DNA of 5,934 nt from Candidatus Hodarchaeota archaeon (GTDB taxonomy: Archaea; Asgardarchaeota; Heimdallarchaeia; Hodarchaeales; Hodarchaeaceae): positions 1 to 5,934 of the forward strand of contig JAUUVJ010000280.1 of NCBI GenBank assembly GCA_030589605.1, given 5' to 3'. The notes beneath the pieces were generated by a model. It saw only the letters and a list, made by a program, of their open reading frames with translations, ran no database searches and was not told the origin of the DNA. The translations under genes and the position numbers were made by a program. Positions 4,191 to 5,934 of the stretch are shown piece by piece. Position 1 is the stretch's first letter. The number at the start of each line of letters is the position of its first letter.

Positions 4191-4195
4191 ACCTC
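4191..4195 (-). promoter_or_regulatory. Ribosome binding site of the glutaredoxin-like gene
   Basis: GAGGT on the minus strand lies 8 nt before ATG 4182 and selects that ATG over the TTG at 4188. Confidence 0.65.
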
Positions 4196-4227
4196 AAGCG
4201 TTTTAATAGGCCTCATAGTGATAAATG

Positions 4228-4237
4228 TATTCGAATA
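4228..4237. promoter_or_regulatory. TATTCGAATA palindrome in the divergent intergenic region
   Basis: A perfect 10-bp palindrome lies 46 bp before the redoxin ATG, in the 272-bp divergent region shared with rubredoxin. Its TTCGAA core is the same hexamer that is doubled upstream of rubrerythrin (1120-1132). No clear consensus TATA box for the minus-strand operon stands out; TTTAT-like bases at 4221-4226 are the nearest candidate. Confidence 0.3.
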
Positions 4238-4388
4238 TAGTTATTCTTTTAGAGATCATACATTCAAAACAAATTACAAGCCCAACAAATATTTTTGCCC
4301 TAATAAAGTAAATCACTAAAAAAACAAACCAAAATGATTTTTAATTATTAATTCTAAGTAGGTTTTGCTTCAATATTTATTGGAGAAT

Positions 4389-4396
4389 ACTTAAAT
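4389..4396 (+). promoter_or_regulatory. Putative TATA box of rubredoxin (ACTTAAAT)
   Basis: The octamer, identical to those upstream of rubrerythrin and the flavodiiron gene, begins 66 nt before the rubredoxin ATG. A purine-rich GGAGAAT precedes it, as a TFB-recognition element might. Transcription would start around 4417-4421. Confidence 0.45.
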
Positions 4397-4443
4397 CACT
4401 AGATTTACTCACCAATGATTATGAATTCGACATGAAATAATAT

Positions 4444-4448
4444 AGGTG
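4444..4448 (+). promoter_or_regulatory. Ribosome binding site of rubredoxin
   Basis: AGGTG lies 6 nt before ATG 4455, a good match to the archaeal anti-Shine-Dalgarno sequence. Confidence 0.7.
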
Positions 4449-4454
4449 TTAAAC

Positions 4455-4592
4455 ATGGTTAAATGGGAATGCGAAATATGTGGATATATCTATGACGAGG
4501 ATATTGAGGGTGTACCATTTGAGGATTTATCTGAAGACTGGGTATGCCCTGAATGTGGTGCATCAAAGGATGAATTTGTGAAATTAGATTGA
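4455..4592 (+). CDS. rub: Rubredoxin, short-loop form (45 aa)
   Basis: A 45-codon gene encodes a small cytoplasmic one-electron carrier with one iron held by four cysteines. The ligands are Cys6-xx-Cys9-Gly-Tyr and Cys31-Pro-x-Cys34-Gly, with the conserved aromatic core Trp4, Tyr11, Tyr13, Phe22 and Trp29. Only 21 residues separate the two cysteine pairs, against about 29 in typical 52-54 residue rubredoxins. The segment normally carrying the GDPxxGIxPGT turn is missing, and YDEDIEG runs directly into VPFEDLSEDW. A 45-residue rubredoxin with such a deletion is known from Desulfovibrio desulfuricans, so this is a variant, not a broken gene. It lies 171 nt upstream of the flavodiiron gene on the same strand. 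With that protein and rubrerythrin it forms a likely electron route to oxygen or peroxide. An AGGTG ribosome site and a T-rich tract frame it as a one-gene unit. Confidence 0.95.
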   Translation: MVKWECEICGYIYDEDIEGVPFEDLSEDWVCPECGASKDEFVKLD

Positions 4593-4608
4593 ATTTTGAT
4601 ATTTAATC

Positions 4609-4635
4609 TCTTTCTATTTTCCTTTTTCCTTGTTT
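4609..4635 (+). terminator. T-rich terminator after rubredoxin
   Basis: A pyrimidine tract with repeated T runs starts 17 nt after the rubredoxin stop. A second, uninterrupted nine-T run lies at 4690-4698, just ahead of the flavodiiron promoter, and would catch readthrough. Confidence 0.55.
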
Positions 4636-4712
4636 ATAATTTCAAAGTAAAAACCAGATATTGAATAATAAATTACAAATATTCCCCTGTTTTTTTTTGA
4701 TTCAAATCTGAA

Positions 4713-4720
4713 ACTTAAAT
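4713..4720 (+). promoter_or_regulatory. Putative TATA box of the flavodiiron gene (ACTTAAAT)
   Basis: This is the third identical copy of the octamer, beginning 51 nt before the TTG start at 4764 and following GAA. Transcription would start near 4742-4746, directly before the GAGAGG ribosome-site region. Confidence 0.5.
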
Positions 4721-4763
4721 TAACTCAATAATTTATCGATTAAAGAGAGGATGAGTTACAAAA

Positions 4764-5934
4764 TTGCCAGCTATTGAACTTATTAAAAATATTTACTGGA
4801 TTGGAGTGAATGATAGGACAACTGATCTTTTTGAGGGAATTTGGCCTATTGATGATGTTGGAGTTTCTTACAACAGCTATTTGATTAAAAGTAATAAAGT
4901 AGCACTGATAGATTTAGCTAAAGGTATTAGTACCGATGATTATTTGACCCAAGTGATCTCAGTAGTTGATCCAGCAGAGATTGATTTTATTATCATCAAT
5001 CATGTTGAACCAGATCATACTGGTTTGATTAAAATAATGTGTAGATTAGCTCCTGATGCGACTTTCGTTGGGACTTCAAAAGCTAAAGATATGATTGAAA
5101 ATTATTACCAGTTAAAAGCTGGTAAAAATATAAAATGGAAAATCGTTTCAAGTGGTGACGAGATAGACTTAGGCACTACCACTTTAGTCTTTTATGAAGC
5201 TCCTTTCGTCCATTGGCCTGAAACTATGGTCACATATGATAAAAATTCACAAATTCTTTTTTCTTGTGACGCTTTTGGTAGCTATGGTGCTCTTGGTGGT
5301 AAAATATTCGATGATGAAGTTTCAGATGAGGAGCTTAACTCTTTCGAAGAAGAAGCATTACGGTACTATGCGAATATTGTAGCAAAATTCTCGAGATTCG
5401 TCTTAAAAGCAATTAATGCCATTGAAGGATTAGATATATCAATGATCGCACCAAGTCACGGATTGATTTGGCGAAAGAATCCAAAACGAATTGTAGACTT
5501 ATATTTGAAATGGGCTAAGTACGAAGAGGATGCTTCAAACTTAGAAGTGGGTATCACTTTAGTTTTTGCATCAATGTACGGAAATACGAATAAAATGATG
5601 AATGCTATCGCTCAAGGGATTGGAAAAACTGGAGTCCCATTAAAAATATTTGATGCATCTAGAACACATGTTTCCTACATTCTACCTTATTTATGGAAGT
5701 ATAAGAGTGTCATCATTGGGTCACCTACCTATGAGGTAAAATTATTTCCACCAATGGCTTATGTTCTCGATATGGCTATTCGGAAGAGGATTTTCAACAG
5801 AAAAACTGCTTATTTTGGATCATATGGCTGGAATGATGGAGGAAAAAGAGATTTCATTGCTCTAGCAGACAAATTAAAATGGACAATATTGGATGAATTT
5901 GAGTTTATTGGCGGTCCATCAGAAGTAGATTTGA
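4764..5934 (+). CDS. fprA: A-type flavodiiron protein (FprA-like), TTG start, 3' end cut by the window
   Basis: Some 390 codons are present; relatives have about 400-410, so only the last few are missing. The protein reduces oxygen (or nitric oxide) at a non-heme diiron site, with electrons passing through FMN; donors in archaea are F420H2 or rubredoxin. The N-terminal metallo-lactamase-like domain (about 1-250) carries all iron ligands: His80-x-Glu82-x-Asp84-His85 in NHVEPDHTG, His150 in PFVHWPETM, Asp169 in SCDAFGS and His232 in APSHGLIW. The flavodoxin domain (about 260 on) has the FMN phosphate loop SMYGNT (270-275), GSPTY (319-323) and GSYGW (352-356). The N-terminus PAIELIKNIYWIGVNDRTTDLFEG aligns with family starts. 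An in-frame TGA at 4752-4754 leaves TTG 4764 as the only start. GAGG at 4747-4750 is 13 nt away, a long spacing. An ATG at 4751 is in another frame and stops after eight codons. The rubredoxin upstream is the obvious candidate donor. Confidence 0.94.
   Translation, partial: MPAIELIKNIYWIGVNDRTTDLFEGIWPIDDVGVSYNSYLIKSNKVALIDLAKGISTDDYLTQVISVVDPAEIDFIIINHVEPDHTGLIKIMCRLAPDATFVGTSKAKDMIENYYQLKAGKNIKWKIVSSGDEIDLGTTTLVFYEAPFVHWPETMVTYDKNSQILFSCDAFGSYGALGGKIFDDEVSDEELNSFEEEALRYYANIVAKFSRFVLKAINAIEGLDISMIAPSHGLIWRKNPKRIVDLYLKWAKYEEDASNLEVGITLVFASMYGNTNKMMNAIAQGIGKTGVPLKIFDASRTHVSYILPYLWKYKSVIIGSPTYEVKLFPPMAYVLDMAIRKRIFNRKTAYFGSYGWNDGGKRDFIALADKLKWTILDEFEFIGGPSEVDL

Noticed and set aside
4751..4777. 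ATG 4751 as the flavodiiron start
   Set aside because: It is out of frame with the conserved protein and stops after eight codons; it overlaps the ribosome-site region.
5194..5382. 62-codon plus-strand frame inside the flavodiiron gene
   Set aside because: Out of frame with the flavodiiron protein, whose iron ligands His150 and Asp169 are encoded across the same bases.
1..5934. CRISPR array, insertion sequence or prophage
   Set aside because: No regularly spaced repeats, no transposase or integrase fragments and no long terminal inverted repeats were seen.

Overview
The window is AT-rich and looks archaeal. Most genes have Shine-Dalgarno motifs of the GAGGT/GTGAT type, A/T-rich TATA-like boxes lie 25-60 nt before several starts, T-rich tracts follow stops, and three starts are non-ATG (GTG, TTG, TTG). 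The gene set (ferredoxin-linked 2-oxoacid oxidoreductase, rubrerythrin, rubredoxin, A-type flavodiiron protein, ferredoxin:thioredoxin reductase) points to an anaerobe with ferredoxin-based metabolism. A small protein with DSGLP and SGFLSAI motifs resembles longin/roadblock-like proteins that I associate with Asgard archaea. An Asgard (Loki-/Heimdall-type) source is therefore my best guess, at about even odds, and it is inference only.

Layout. (1) 1-1016, plus strand: the end of the alpha subunit and all of the beta subunit of a 2-oxoacid:ferredoxin oxidoreductase, stop and start directly abutting. (2) 1017-1240: a T-rich end signal, a strong imperfect hairpin and a repeat-rich promoter region. 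(3) 1241-1741, plus: rubrerythrin. (4) 1742-2186: a gene-poor stretch with a T-rich terminator, a 13-bp tandem duplication, a strong TATA-like sequence without a gene behind it, and a doubtful 34-codon reading frame. (5) 2187-4182, minus: read from right to left, a glutaredoxin-like protein, a small interrupted reading frame, the ferredoxin:thioredoxin reductase catalytic subunit, the longin-like small protein (probably frameshifted), then, after its own promoter, an unknown 290-residue soluble protein. (6) 4455-5934, plus: a short-loop 45-residue rubredoxin and a flavodiiron protein that starts with TTG and runs off the window.

How it fits together. Ferredoxin reduced by the 2-oxoacid oxidoreductase could feed the ferredoxin:thioredoxin reductase, which would reduce the neighbouring CxxC redoxin. 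Rubredoxin, rubrerythrin and the flavodiiron protein form the standard anaerobic set for disposing of peroxide and oxygen. The identical octamer ACTTAAAT sits upstream of these last three genes, so they may share a promoter type. The least described parts are the 44-residue frame squeezed between the redoxin and the reductase, the longin-like protein in a redox operon, and the 290-residue orphan with an operator-like palindrome next to its TATA box.
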